Source: Nocardia tengchongensis
Lineage (GTDB): Bacteria; Actinomycetota; Actinomycetes; Mycobacteriales; Mycobacteriaceae
Direction of reading: 5' to 3'
NCBI RefSeq assembly: GCF_018362975.1
Contig: NZ_CP074371.1
Location: 6,324,001 to 6,388,000 of the forward strand
Length of the DNA stretch: 64,000 nt
The notes below the pieces were generated by a model. It saw only the letters and a program-made list of their open reading frames with translations. It did not search any database and had not been told where the DNA came from. Shown in pieces: positions 37,157-46,569 of the stretch; positions within the stretch are counted from its first letter, which is position 1, and every line of letters starts with the position of its first letter. Position numbers and translations under genes: made by a program.

Positions 37157-38311
37157 ATGAGTTCGACTCGCGCGGCCGCGAAGCAGCGGATGATCACGCT
37201 GGTCCTGGACAACAGTCCGGAGATGGCCCAGCGGGTGGTCGCCCGTGCCCGCGCCGAGATGCCGGTCTACGCGCGGCTGTCGGCGACGACCATCGCGCGG
37301 AGTACCGAATCGATCCTCGAGCGGCTGGCGCGGGCGCTGCTCGACTCGCGTCCGCTGCATGCCGAGGATTTGTCCGCACTCCGGGAATTCGGTGAAACCC
37401 GTGCCCGGCAAGGGGTTTCGCTGGCAGATGTACAGAGCGGCTGGCGTATCGCGGTGCGTGAGATCCTGGCCGAGCTGACCGGTGCCGCTCACACGAGCAA
37501 GGTCGCCGACCGGGTGCTGCTGGAATCGATCACCGATCTGCTCGACCTGGTCGACCAGGCCAGTATCTCCTTCAGCTCCGCCCACCGGGAGGTGGAGATC
37601 GCCCAGGCCCGCCACGACGAGCAGTTCCGGGCCGAGTTCACCCGCGCCCTGCTGCTGGGCACGCTCGGACCGGCGGAACTCCAGATTCGGGCCCAGCAGC
37701 TGGGTCTCGACATCGAAGGCGAGTACCGCGCGTTCCGGTCACGGCCTGACGAGGATGCCACATCTGCTGCCCTGCAAGGGATTACGTCCAGATTCTCGAC
37801 GGTTCGCGGCTTCGTCACGACGGTGGACGGCGATCTGGCGGGCTTTGTGGAAAATTCCACCCCGACGGGCTCACGCCTGATCGCGTACGGCCCGGCCACG
37901 CGACTGACGGATCTGGACCGCTCCTTCCGCCTGGCCACCCGAGTCCTGGCCACCGCCCACCTGTTCGGCCTGTCCGGCCCCCTCGACCTCGACCGCGTCG
38001 GCCTGCTGCCCGCGATCGCCGCCGACACCGAACTGGGCGCCGAACTCGCCCACCGCTACCTCGATCCGCTCGGCGACGGCGAGGCCGCCCGCACCCTGAT
38101 CGAGACCGCCGCGCGCTTCCTCGACGCCGGCATGCGGGTCGACGTCACGGCCGAGCGACTCACCGTGCACCCCAACACTGTTCGCTACCGCCTGGCCCGA
38201 TTCGAGGAGCTCGCGGGCACCGATCTGCGCAGTGCGGGCACGGCGCTACAGGTCTGGTGGGCGATCCAGCACCGGCGGGCGACTACCGGGTATCCAGCAC
38301 CATCGTCATAG
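37157..38311 (+). CDS. PucR/CdaR-type helix-turn-helix regulator
   Basis: 384 residues. Long N-terminal sensing part, then the C-terminal PucR HTH: VDVTAERLTVHPNTVRYRLA followed by RFEELAGTDLRSAGTALQVW. These regulators act on catabolic or fatty-acid genes. It diverges from the acyl-CoA synthetase, its most likely target. The end overlaps the convergent membrane-protein gene by 29 bp. Confidence 0.88.
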   Translation: MSSTRAAAKQRMITLVLDNSPEMAQRVVARARAEMPVYARLSATTIARSTESILERLARALLDSRPLHAEDLSALREFGETRARQGVSLADVQSGWRIAVREILAELTGAAHTSKVADRVLLESITDLLDLVDQASISFSSAHREVEIAQARHDEQFRAEFTRALLLGTLGPAELQIRAQQLGLDIEGEYRAFRSRPDEDATSAALQGITSRFSTVRGFVTTVDGDLAGFVENSTPTGSRLIAYGPATRLTDLDRSFRLATRVLATAHLFGLSGPLDLDRVGLLPAIAADTELGAELAHRYLDPLGDGEAARTLIETAARFLDAGMRVDVTAERLTVHPNTVRYRLARFEELAGTDLRSAGTALQVWWAIQHRRATTGYPAPSS

Positions 38312-38684
38312 GAACACGAATCTCGCCGCCGGGCTCGAAGTGCAGAACCACCGTGTCCGGAGTCCAGTCGACGCGCGGCTCTGTGCCCCAGCCCAGCGGT
38401 ATCGGCACCACATGGCCGCGCGGCACCTCCCCGCCGGAGAACCGGCCGAGCCACACCTCGTAGGTGTCGATATCCATCGGACTGTGCACTCGCACCACCG
38501 CGGCGGCATTCGTCCCGTCCGGGGCCGGATCGGCGCGCACCGTCTCGATGCGATGCCTAAACAGCCCAATCGCCGCCACCGACGTAACCAGCACTCCCCC
38601 AAGCAAACCGGCGATCAACCCGAGCAGCAATCGGCCCGAGGCTCGCGTGTTCGATCCGGTCGCGGCAGGCGCATATTCCGTCAT
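38283..38684 (-). CDS. Membrane-anchored protein, unknown function
   Basis: 133 residues. One TM helix near residues 18-40 (LLLGLIAGLLGGVLVTSVAA), then an extracytoplasmic beta-rich part (VWLGRFSGGEVPRGHVVPIP, VVLHFEPGGEIRVPMTMVL). No family recognised. The tail-to-tail overlap with the PucR gene is accepted because both frames show coding codon use to their stops. Confidence 0.6.
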   Translation of the reverse strand: MTEYAPAATGSNTRASGRLLLGLIAGLLGGVLVTSVAAIGLFRHRIETVRADPAPDGTNAAAVVRVHSPMDIDTYEVWLGRFSGGEVPRGHVVPIPLGWGTEPRVDWTPDTVVLHFEPGGEIRVPMTMVLDTR

Positions 38685-38806
38685 GGACTCATGATGCCCG
38701 CTGCGCGAGCTATGCAGCGCGCTGACGTGCGTGGCGCGGAGCCGCCCGGCGACTGGACACCTTGCCAGACCACCGGGCGGACCGAACCGTCGCTCAACAG
38801 TATGGG

Positions 38807-39352
38807 TCAGACCGGCTGGCGCAGGCCCACGGCGGGGAAGTCGACCGGGACCCCGAGGGCGATATTCACGTAGTTGGTGAACAGATTCAGCGCGACCTGG
38901 CCGATGGTTTCGACGATCTGCTCATCGGTCCAGCCTTGCTCCCGGACCACTCGCACGTCCTCCGCGGTGACCTGGCCGCGCTCCTCCACCAATCGCAAGG
39001 CGAAGCCCAGCAGGGCCGCGACGCGCGGATCCTCCGAGCGGCCGGTCTGCGCTGCCGCCAGCGCGGCGCCGCTGACCCCCGCCTTGCGACCGAGGGCAGT
39101 GTGTGCGGCCAGGCAGTACTCGCAGGCATTGCGGTTGGCCACCGCCACCGCGAGTTGCTCGCTCAGCGCCGGCCCCAGCGCACCGCCGCCGTACGCGCCG
39201 AACGCGGACCACATGGCGGTCAGGGTGGCGGGAGAGTTGGCGACCGCTCGAAACATCGCGGGCACGGTACCGAAGGCGGCATGGATCTGATCGAGCTGGT
39301 CCCGCACGGTTCCGGTCGCGGAATCACGCTGCACGAGAGGGACGTTCGACAT
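38807..39352 (-). CDS. Carboxymuconolactone decarboxylase/AhpD-like protein
   Basis: 181 residues. The redox centre NACEYCLAAHTALGRKAG has the CxxC-x3-H of AhpD-type alkylhydroperoxidases and carboxymuconolactone-decarboxylase-fold proteins. Helical bundle otherwise; ALNLFTNYVNIALGVPVDFP at the end is typical. Likely peroxide defence or thiol redox. Diverges from the AraC-type regulator, which may control it. Confidence 0.88.
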   Translation of the reverse strand: MSNVPLVQRDSATGTVRDQLDQIHAAFGTVPAMFRAVANSPATLTAMWSAFGAYGGGALGPALSEQLAVAVANRNACEYCLAAHTALGRKAGVSGAALAAAQTGRSEDPRVAALLGFALRLVEERGQVTAEDVRVVREQGWTDEQIVETIGQVALNLFTNYVNIALGVPVDFPAVGLRQPV

Positions 39353-39484
39353 TGAGATTTCCTCACTTCCGATTCGGATGCGCCCCGGTCGGCCCGTGAC
39401 GCCCTCTCAGATTGCCGAGGATTGCCGGACGAATTGTGACGGATCGTCTCGATTTCTTACCGAATCGTCTGACATAGTCGGAGT

Positions 39485-40398
39485 GTGACGTCCCTCGACC
39501 GAATCTCGCCCCTGCTCGACCGGTTCCGGGTGCGCACCCACCTGTTCCACACCGGGCCGCTGTGCGGCGTCACGACTTTCGACGCGCGCGCCGGACGCGG
39601 CTTCCTGCACGTGCTCCGGCGCGGCGAAATGGAGATGGAACACCCGCGGGTCGGCGGCCGCGTCGAGAAGCGCCGGATCGACCGGCCCAGCCTGCTGTTC
39701 TACCCGCGGCCACTGGATCACGCCTTCCACAACGCGCCCGACGACGACTCCGACTTCGCCTGCGCGACACTCGACTTCGACGGCGGCCCCGCACATCCGC
39801 TGGTGCGGACGCTGCCGCCGGTGATCGTGCTGCCGCTCGACGCCGTCGGTACCCTGGCGCCGGCGCTCGAGCTGCTGTTCGCCGAGATCGACAATGTGCG
39901 GTGCGGGCACCGGGTGCTGGCGGACCGGCTCTTCGAGGTTGTCCTCATCCAGCTGTTCCGCTGGATGCTCGACCACCCGGACGAGGTCGGCCTGCCCACC
40001 GGGCTGCTGGCGGGGCTGACCGACGAACGCCTCGCCCGGACCCTGGTCGCGCTGCACGAATCGCCCGGGCAGCCCTGGACCCTCGCCACCATGGCCCGCG
40101 AGGCGCGTATGTCCCGCAGCTCCTTCGCGGCCCGTTCAAGGCGCTGGTCGGGCAGTCGCCCGCCGAGTACCTGACCGACTGGCGGGTCACCGTCGCCCAA
40201 TCCCGGCTTCGCGCAGGCGATTCCGTCGCCCGCACGGCCGCTGCGCTCGGGTACGCCAACCCGCCGGCGTTCACGCGGGCGTTCACCCAACGGGTGGGGT
40301 GCTCGCCGCGGGCCTGGCTGGCCACCGGATCCGGCGAGGGCGGCAATCACGCCGGCGGCGGCAGGATGACCGACGGCAGGGCTTCGGCGATCCGATGA
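39485..40398 (+). CDS. AraC-family regulator (cupin N-terminus), frameshifted
   Basis: About 304 residues after repair. N-terminal cupin_6-type domain (LFHTGPLCGVTTFDARAG, RPSLLFYPRPLDHAFHNAP). C-terminal AraC HTH: WTLATMAREARMSRSSFAAR then, after the break, FKALVGQSPAEYLTDWRVTV and AAALGYANPPAFTRAFTQRV. The frame is lost at about 40133; one added C gives AARFKALVGQ, the canonical joint. Divergent from the AhpD-like gene (132 bp). Confidence 0.87.
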
Positions 40399-40736
40399 GA
40401 CGACCGGAATCGGTTGCTTCCCAATGCTGGTCGAACGGTGGGTTCAGTGCTTGCGGTCGTGGGCGGCTTCGGCGAAGTGGAGCCAGCGGTCGGCCAGCAC
40501 CGCCGCCACCTGCTCGAAATCGTCCTGCGCGCTCATGTGGCGAGTCTGTCACGCGAAACCGGAAAACCCGTTGCGGCTTCGTGGCGGCCACTGCTAGCTT
40601 TCCGGAGGCCGTGTAGAAGACCGAGGAGGTGGTACCCGTGAACGCTGTATCGACGTGGGTGCTCCCCTCAGGGGTCACGGTCGGGCGATAGGTCGTCCGG
40701 GAGCGCCGTTCATGTGCACTCCCGAAAGGCACGACC
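40399..40736. other. 338-bp gap with one possible micro-gene
   Basis: Apart from the 30-residue frame at 40444-40536 (minus) and a 17-residue GTG frame near 40639 (VNAVSTWVLPSGVTVGR), nothing recognisable. It should hold the promoter of the downstream hydrolase. Confidence 0.4.
40444..40536 (-). CDS. Possible 30-residue protein
   Basis: MSAQDDFEQVAAVLADRWLH, then FAEAAHDRKH. Nearly every third position is G or C and the composition is that of a soluble helix, unlike random high-GC sequence. No good ribosome site. Could be a real small protein or the tail of a decayed gene. Confidence 0.4.
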   Translation of the reverse strand: MSAQDDFEQVAAVLADRWLHFAEAAHDRKH

Positions 40737-41474
40737 ATGCAAATCATTTCCGAACAACGCCTCGACGACGGCGTCCTCGAGCGTGAGTTCACCATCGGCG
40801 AGATCCGCGGCATCCTGTGGACGCCCGAATCCGCCTCCACACCGACCCCGCTGATCCTGCTCGGCCAAATCGCCGGCCCCAACGGCGGACTGCGGAGCCC
40901 GCGGCTGGTGGCCAGGGCCCGACACACCGTGGCGGAAGGCTTCGCCGCGGCCACCATCGAGTTCCCCGGCAGCGGTGACCGGCCCGGTTCCGCCGTCACC
41001 GATCAGGCCCGCACCGACCTGCGCAAGGCGCTGCAGGCCGGAGAACCGGTCACCGACGACATCGTCGACCGGCTCATCCTCCCGCTGCTCGACCAGGCGG
41101 TCCCGGATTGGCAAGCCACCCTGGACGCCCTGCTCACACTGCCCGACATCGGCGGCCCGGTCGGGTTCTCGGGCGGGGTGATCTCCATCCCCGTCCGGCT
41201 GGCGGCGGTCGACCCGCGCATCACGGCAGCCGTGCTGTTCGCGGGGAGCTACGTGCCTCGCAGCATCATCGAGCAGGCCCGACAGGTCACCATCCCTTTG
41301 CACGTCCTGCTGCAGTGGGATGACGAAGGCAACGACCGGCAGATGGCCCTTGATCTGTTCGACGCCTTCGGCTCGAAGGAGAAGACGCTGCACGCCAACA
41401 TGGGCGGGCACACCGGCGTCCCGCAGTTCGCGGGAGAGGAAGCGAATCGGTTCTTCGCCCGGCATCTGAAGTAG
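40737..41474 (+). CDS. Dienelactone-hydrolase-like alpha/beta hydrolase
   Basis: 245 residues. PLILLGQIAGPNGGLRSPRL, then GPVGFSGGVISIPVRLAAVD at the nucleophile elbow (Ser in GFSGG) and NMGGHTGVPQFAG with the His. Resembles the small DLH-like hydrolases (YbgC-size class) common in actinobacteria. Stand-alone. Substrate unknown. Confidence 0.8.
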   Translation: MQIISEQRLDDGVLEREFTIGEIRGILWTPESASTPTPLILLGQIAGPNGGLRSPRLVARARHTVAEGFAAATIEFPGSGDRPGSAVTDQARTDLRKALQAGEPVTDDIVDRLILPLLDQAVPDWQATLDALLTLPDIGGPVGFSGGVISIPVRLAAVDPRITAAVLFAGSYVPRSIIEQARQVTIPLHVLLQWDDEGNDRQMALDLFDAFGSKEKTLHANMGGHTGVPQFAGEEANRFFARHLK

Positions 41475-41657
41475 TCCGATGAACGACTGCCCCGATCGCG
41501 GCGGTACCGGCCACCGGCGGGTACCGGCCGGTCGGGGCAGCTCGTTGTCCAGATTCCACACACCGGTGCGGTCGACCCCGATCTCGAATTCAGTTGAGAG
41601 ATGGGAAGAATGGGGGGAACCCAGACCCATCACAGCGATCGTCGAGGAGGATCACCA

Positions 41658-41813
41658 GTGAGCGCACTGACGCAGGACTTTTTGCATCCCGTACGGCGAC
41701 AGTTGACACCGGAGCAGCTCGAAGCCCGCCGCCGCAAAGCCGAGAAGATCCTCGGATACAAGCTTCCACCCCTCGCAAGGCCAGAGCAGCGGCCAGCCAG
41801 CGCGATCAAGTAG
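41658..41813 (+). CDS. 51-residue conserved-style small protein
   Basis: From GTG 41658 with GAGGAGG eight bases before. VSALTQDFLHPVRRQLTPEQ continues into a charged helix with LEARRRKAEKILGYKLPPLA. The clear ribosome site and helix pattern support a real gene; no function known. Convergent with the membrane protein at 41872. Confidence 0.55.
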   Translation: MSALTQDFLHPVRRQLTPEQLEARRRKAEKILGYKLPPLARPEQRPASAIK

Positions 41814-41871
41814 CGGGTAGTTGCCCTGACACAGGAGGCGTGGCGCCCATCCGTGTCCAGTCTGCGGCTGC

Positions 41872-42462
41872 CTACCGACGGAATTGCTTCGGGCGCTGGT
41901 CGTTCGGAAACTCCGGGTGCTGCTGGAACCAACGCAGCGCGTTATTAACGGCAATCATCTCGTCGGCGTTGAGGTAGCGCCCGAACGAGACGACTACCAG
42001 CGCCAACATCCATCCCACGACGAACACCGAGGCGAATGGGTACAGCAGTCTCGCTACAACCGAACCACTGGTTGACACAACGCTCGGGCTGCGATCGGTA
42101 CCGGTGGTCGGCTGACGTCCCAGGGCAAGTCTGAATGCGTCGCCGATGTCGATCGGGGCGCCGCTCACGATGGCCGAGCGTCGTCGGCCTAGTGCGAGCA
42201 GGCCTGCTATCACGCTCCATAGGAACCCGAGCGCAAGCACCGTCAGGCAGATTATCCGCGCCCATGACCCCGTCTTCTGAGCGACCACGACGAATATGGT
42301 GACTGCGAACCATGTAGTACAGGCCAGACCGAGGACCATAAAGAACGCCACGAACGTACGTTTGCGCCAATAGGCGAACCCTCGCCGATACCAGGTCGTC
42401 CCCAGCCCGCGCACCTCAACCATCGGCGGCATATCACCCACGCGAAAACCCACCTCACTCAT
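41872..42462 (-). CDS. Polytopic membrane protein, candidate immunity partner
   Basis: 196 residues from ATG 42462. Three hydrophobic segments: FVAFFMVLGLACTTWFAVTI, IICLTVLALGFLWSVIAGLL and LLYPFASVFVVGWMLALVVV. Its start overlaps the stop of the upstream WXG-like gene (TGATG), so the two are coupled. Membrane proteins in this position often protect the producer from a membrane-active LXG/WXG effector. No known family recognised, so the immunity role is inference. Confidence 0.65.
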   Translation of the reverse strand: MSEVGFRVGDMPPMVEVRGLGTTWYRRGFAYWRKRTFVAFFMVLGLACTTWFAVTIFVVVAQKTGSWARIICLTVLALGFLWSVIAGLLALGRRRSAIVSGAPIDIGDAFRLALGRQPTTGTDRSPSVVSTSGSVVARLLYPFASVFVVGWMLALVVVSFGRYLNADEMIAVNNALRWFQQHPEFPNDQRPKQFRR

Positions 42463-43778
42463 CAAAATACCTTGTTCCACAAGTGTTTTCCCGCATCCCA
42501 GGCACTACCGACCAGATCGGCGACGTCATGGCCGGAGGTCGAAAACGTATTGCCCAGGCCGTGGGTAACACCGCTGACCACTCCTCGGTCATGGATATCC
42601 TCGGCCCAATGCTCATGGAATCCTTCATAGAACACGTCACCGACACCGACCACGATCGCACCGGCCCCGACTGCGGTCGCCCATACCGGCGCACTGACGC
42701 CGAGCGCAGCCGCACCAGCGACAGCGCCGGCGCCGGCCGCAAGGCCGATCGCCGCAGCCCCGTAATCGTAGGCGCGGGCCGACGTCGGATTCTGCCCCTT
42801 CTGAATATCATCCTGCGACTGAAATTCTGCAACCACTCCGGAAGCCAGGACGTCGACGACAGGGATTTCTTTCAGAAAATCCAGCCCCTCGGGTGTCTTG
42901 ATCATGTCCAGTCCGGGAACTACTTTCGCCGCATCTTTGATCTTGACATTCAAGGGATTTGAGAGCGGAGCTTCGCCGGGGCTGGCGCCCGCTGCCTTGA
43001 GTTTCTCTTCGAGCAATGCTAGATCGTTCTTCGCCGCAGATTGAGCACGCACAGTTGGGTCGTCGAATGACCCCTTCCCTCCATCGGCCAGGTACGCATC
43101 ATGCGCCTTGATATAGTCCTGGCTGGCCTTGTCAAGGTTCGAGGAGGCGTCCTTTATTGCATCCTGCAGCTTGCTTGACCATTCAGAGTTCTTCTCGTTG
43201 GGTACCACGTACAAGCCACGCAGGTAGTCCGCCAGGGTAACGCGCTTGTCCCAGCTGAAATCGCTGTTGTTGCCGGTCGGCTTGATCGGGCTGACGGTAT
43301 CACCCAGGTCCTTGGCTGCCTGCAGCCGGAAGCCTTGCGCCAGTTTCAATGCCGCATTGTAGGTGTTCGTATAGTCAGCCTGGGCCTGCCGGGCGTCCTT
43401 TGCAGTCTGCGCATCGGGGTCGCCGGTGATGACCAATATTCCCGGCTTGCCATCGTCGCCGATCTGCGCGCCCTTCTGACTGGCATCGTGGGCGGTGTTG
43501 ACCAGGTCGGCCTCGATCTTCTGGAGGTTATCGCCCAAGTCTCCCAAAACTTTGCCGACACCGCTGGTCACGGTGGCCAGTGCACCGACCTGGATCGAGG
43601 TCGCGGTCCAGGCCTTACGGAACGAGTCCGCCGCACCGCCGGACCAGCCCGCATCGCCGACGATCTTGTCAACCGTCGAGCCGAGGGCCTTCACAACACC
43701 ATCGGTCGAGCTCGGCGCTGTCTTCATAGCTGTACCCATGGCTTGCAACCCGGCCAGGTCGCCACCGATCCAACTCAT
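42462..43778 (-). CDS. WXG/LXG-like type VII secretion substrate with glycine-zipper C-terminus
   Basis: 438 residues. The N-terminal 120 residues form a helical hairpin with a W-x-G-like turn (DAGWSGGAADSFRKAWTATS), as in ESX/LXG proteins. A Lys/Asp-rich coiled middle follows. The C-terminus has two hydrophobic Gly/Ala-rich segments (AAIGLAAGAGAVAGAAALGV, AVGAGAIVVGVGDV) with small-xxx-small spacing, then FYEGFHEHWAEDIHDRG. This layout resembles S. aureus TspA, a T7-secreted membrane-depolarising toxin. Preceded by a DUF6317-like partner (21-bp gap) and followed by a coupled membrane protein. Confidence 0.75.
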   Translation of the reverse strand: MSWIGGDLAGLQAMGTAMKTAPSSTDGVVKALGSTVDKIVGDAGWSGGAADSFRKAWTATSIQVGALATVTSGVGKVLGDLGDNLQKIEADLVNTAHDASQKGAQIGDDGKPGILVITGDPDAQTAKDARQAQADYTNTYNAALKLAQGFRLQAAKDLGDTVSPIKPTGNNSDFSWDKRVTLADYLRGLYVVPNEKNSEWSSKLQDAIKDASSNLDKASQDYIKAHDAYLADGGKGSFDDPTVRAQSAAKNDLALLEEKLKAAGASPGEAPLSNPLNVKIKDAAKVVPGLDMIKTPEGLDFLKEIPVVDVLASGVVAEFQSQDDIQKGQNPTSARAYDYGAAAIGLAAGAGAVAGAAALGVSAPVWATAVGAGAIVVGVGDVFYEGFHEHWAEDIHDRGVVSGVTHGLGNTFSTSGHDVADLVGSAWDAGKHLWNKVF

Positions 43779-43799
43779 CCGACGCTCCTTTCGTTCCGG

Positions 43800-44099
43800 T
43801 CAGTCCAGATTTTGGGTGAGGTCGTCGAAGAGCTTCCGATTGTCGATGTCGTGCCGCTCATAGGAATCACGTGCATAGGAAAGCTTCTGAGCGTGGGTCT
43901 GGATGGTGCGGACCACCTGGTGGTTGAGAACCTGCAGCAGTTCCAATGCACCCTTCATCGCCTCATTCAGGGTTGAGTCGCCCGAATCCACAGTCGATGG
44001 CAGAAAGCCCGGCACCAGACCCTCGTACGTGGTGGCTTCATCACCGAACGTCTTGGCCATCGACTTCAAATCATCAAGGACGACTTCGAATCCGCTCAT
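43800..44099 (-). CDS. Small ESX-type (DUF6317-like) protein
   Basis: 99 residues. MSGFEVVLDDLKSMAKTFGD to the end is a helical hairpin with the DxxxMAxTF pattern of the DUF6317/ESX-1-associated family, chaperone-like partners of T7 substrates. Overlaps the upstream gene (ATGA) and precedes the large substrate. Confidence 0.75.
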   Translation of the reverse strand: MSGFEVVLDDLKSMAKTFGDEATTYEGLVPGFLPSTVDSGDSTLNEAMKGALELLQVLNHQVVRTIQTHAQKLSYARDSYERHDIDNRKLFDDLTQNLD

Positions 44100-44542
44100 G
44101 CTCTGATATCCCCTCGGATCGGCTCGGCGCGCTCCATGCCCTGTTGGAATAGCACCATGTCGTCGAGCCGCTTACTCGTCCACTGCACCCGGCAAGTCTT
44201 CTCCAGGGGGTCGAGCACCACTGAGATAGAAGTTGTGCCAAGCAATCTCGGTAGGAACTCCGACCTGACCATGACCCAGGGCTGATGGACGCCCAGGCGC
44301 TCGGTCAACCGGTCGACATTCGAGAAGACGATTGCGACCGGCTCCCCGGTGACCGCAGCACTGAGCTCGATCGAGATCCCCTGGCTGTCCGCACTTGGAT
44401 GCGCAGGAATGACAACAAAATCTGGGAGATCAGCACCAATAACCGTGGCCGGCTCAGGCACCCGAGGAGGGGGCGGCACAGGCATCGGCTCGTCATCCCA
44501 ATCATCGTCGGAATTCCCAAAGTTCGCATAGTGGATTACCAT
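44096..44542 (-). CDS. SAV_915-like protein (SseB-type fold)
   Basis: 148 residues from ATG 44542; AGGGGG lies a little far upstream and longer readings are unlikely. A Pro-rich acidic N-terminus (DDDWDDEPMPVPPPPRVPEP) precedes a fold with PVAIVFSNVDRLTERLGVHQ and PWVMVRSEFLPRLL, the pattern of SAV_915/SseB-like proteins that occur with T7SS genes. First gene of the leftward four-gene cassette. Function unknown. Confidence 0.65.
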   Translation of the reverse strand: MVIHYANFGNSDDDWDDEPMPVPPPPRVPEPATVIGADLPDFVVIPAHPSADSQGISIELSAAVTGEPVAIVFSNVDRLTERLGVHQPWVMVRSEFLPRLLGTTSISVVLDPLEKTCRVQWTSKRLDDMVLFQQGMERAEPIRGDIRA

Positions 44543-44824
44543 TGCGCCGCTTAGCACCCCCTGATACCCCGACGGCCACTCGGAAGAACATGCCAGGTGA
44601 CCAGTTGGTTGACAATCTATCAGGCAGCCTCGCGACTGTCGCGGTGCAGCCTTCCGCAAGACCCCAGGAAGACCTGCGCTAACGGGTCGACTGAGCTCCT
44701 GCGGAATCACACGCTTTGTGACACATGGGGCAGTACCCGCACCCGATAGGCACATCACCGAGGGCGATTTGTCCGAATTCCTCTCGATGTCGCGCCACTC
44801 AACAACCCGGGACTGGCTTTGGGA

Positions 44825-45048
44825 TCAGGAGAATCTCCGCGCTTTGGCGGCCAGGGCGGCTTGGCCTCGGGGGTGATGCGGTAGCGGGAGCGGGGGTTGC
44901 TGGGGGTGATGAGGCCTCGGGATTCGAGGTGGGAGAGGGCGGTTCGGGTGCGGTGGGCGGTGAGGGTGGCGGATTGTTGGATTTGGGGGGCGGTGAGGGT
45001 GTGGTTGGGGTGGAGGGCGGTCAGGACTGCTATTTCGGCGGGGGTCAT
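44825..45048 (-). CDS. Small MarR-like winged-helix protein, frameshifted
   Basis: About 74 residues. VLTALHPNHTLTAPQIQQSA, TLTAHRTRTALSHLESRGLI, then RYRITPE form a minimal winged helix. At 44865-44866 one missing base turns RYRITPEGQAALAAKARRFS-stop (stop at 44825) into a long Pro-rich reading to 44755. Four bases after the small membrane gene; likely a two-gene unit. Confidence 0.6.
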
Positions 45049-45052
45049 GGGG

Positions 45053-45256
45053 TCACCTGATCGGGTGGGGGCGGTGGCGGCCGGTGGGAAGGGTTCGGGG
45101 GCAGGGGATGTCGAGGTGGCCGCCGCCGGAGAGGGGGAGGCGGAGGGTGTCGGGGCGGGACTCTCGGGACAGGCGGTAGGAGTCCACGGCGGTGCGGGCG
45201 GTGATGGCGGTGCAGAGGGCGATGATGGCGAGTAGGGCCCATGCGTCCCAGGGCAT
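45053..45256 (-). CDS. Small single-TM protein
   Basis: 67 residues from ATG 45256 with AGGAGG upstream. One TM helix (WALLAIIALCTAITARTAVD), then a short basic tail. Stop lies four bases before the winged-helix start. Function unknown. Confidence 0.6.
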   Translation of the reverse strand: MPWDAWALLAIIALCTAITARTAVDSYRLSRESRPDTLRLPLSGGGHLDIPCPRTLPTGRHRPHPIR

Positions 45257-45428
45257 TTCGGCCTCCTATTTCCGATGACATTTCGAAATTCGGTGTGGCG
45301 CGCCGAAACCCAGTAGACATCAGGCGAGACCGATTGGCACCATCAAAGCGTGCAATTCCACTGAGTTCGTTGGACATCCAGATTGGCCTATTCCAGTACG
45401 GCGCTCCCCAGATAGCGAGGCTAACGAA

Positions 45429-46334
45429 ATGGCTGGATCGACACTTCCACGCAGGGCACTTGGGCGCACTCTTCGCAACTTCCGGTTACGCGCCGGGAAA
45501 GGGCAATTCGTTTCCGCCCGGCATGTAGACATGTCGCCACAATGCATCAGCCGGATGGAAGATGGTCAGCGGGTCAAAATATCCACGGCTCAAATACGAG
45601 AGTTGCTGGAGTTCTATGGGATCGCGAATCCGAGCCAGGAACGCGATGACCTGCTCGGGCTGTGGGACGAGGTGAAGCAGCAGGACCAGGTATCGAGGGC
45701 GATGGGAACATCCAAGGGCTGGTGGCGGTCGTACAGCGACCAGTTCACGCCACACTTCGACCACTACCTGAACCTGGAGGCAGCCTCCAATCACCTCACG
45801 ACACACCAACTCGTCATGGTTCACGGGCTGCTGCAAACACCCGAATATCGGCGCAGCCTGATCAAGGCGACTCACCCCGATCTCTCGAATGTGGACGTTG
45901 AGCGCCGACTCGAGCTCGCGGCCAGGAGGCAGGAACGCCTTGACGACAAGAACTTTCGACTGGATGCCATCCTGTCCGAAGCAACCCTGAAGCACCGCCC
46001 CGGCGGACTCACGGTGATGGTCGATCAGCTGCAACACCTGGCGGACATGGGATCACGCGACAATGTGTCCGTCCGTGTGGTCCCGTTCGCCGTCGGCACG
46101 CATGCCGGGCTCGCGCTCCAATCGTTCGGACTGCTCGAATTCCCGCCTTTCGCAAACCATCTCAAGGAACCCCCGGTGGTTTACGTCGAAGGTTCGGTGG
46201 GCGCACTCTACTTGGATCAGGAGCAGGTGATCACACGCTTCCAACGAGCGATCACCGATCTCCAGCGCGTAGCGTTGAGCGAAGACGACACCAGGGAGCT
46301 GCTGTCGGCCACCGCGAAGGAGTACGCGAAGTGA
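45429..46334 (+). CDS. XRE-family regulator with DUF5753
   Basis: 301 residues. N-terminal lambda-repressor-like HTH (LGRTLRNFRLRAGKGQFVSA, MSPQCISRMEDGQRVKIS) and the long DUF5753 sensor/oligomer part (QTPEYRRSLIKATHPDLSNV, VRVVPFAVGTHAGLALQSFG). Stop overlaps the DUF397 start (GTGA). In actinobacteria such XRE-DUF397 pairs act as regulator plus small antagonist, often in development or secretion control. Confidence 0.92.
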   Translation: MAGSTLPRRALGRTLRNFRLRAGKGQFVSARHVDMSPQCISRMEDGQRVKISTAQIRELLEFYGIANPSQERDDLLGLWDEVKQQDQVSRAMGTSKGWWRSYSDQFTPHFDHYLNLEAASNHLTTHQLVMVHGLLQTPEYRRSLIKATHPDLSNVDVERRLELAARRQERLDDKNFRLDAILSEATLKHRPGGLTVMVDQLQHLADMGSRDNVSVRVVPFAVGTHAGLALQSFGLLEFPPFANHLKEPPVVYVEGSVGALYLDQEQVITRFQRAITDLQRVALSEDDTRELLSATAKEYAK

Positions 46335-46531
46335 TCAACAATCTGCGCGACGCCGAATGGTTCAAGTCCTCCAAGTCCGCCGATGCATCCGAGTGCGTTG
46401 AGGTCGCGTTCGGAGGCCGCAAAGCGCACACGGTCGGGGTTCGGGATTCCAAGGATCCGGGTGGGCCGGTGCTGGTGTTCTCCGGGGAACAGTGGGATCG
46501 GTTCCTGGGCAGCGAAATCTGGCGTCGATAG
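46331..46531 (+). CDS. DUF397 protein
   Basis: 66 residues from GTG 46331. AEWFKSSKSADASECVEVAF and HTVGVRDSKDPGGPVLVFSG match the DUF397 family, partner of the preceding XRE regulator. Translationally coupled. Confidence 0.93.
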   Translation: MINNLRDAEWFKSSKSADASECVEVAFGGRKAHTVGVRDSKDPGGPVLVFSGEQWDRFLGSEIWRR

Positions 46532-46569
46532 GCTTACCGCTGGACCTCGGCCCGGTTACTGTCGGGGAG

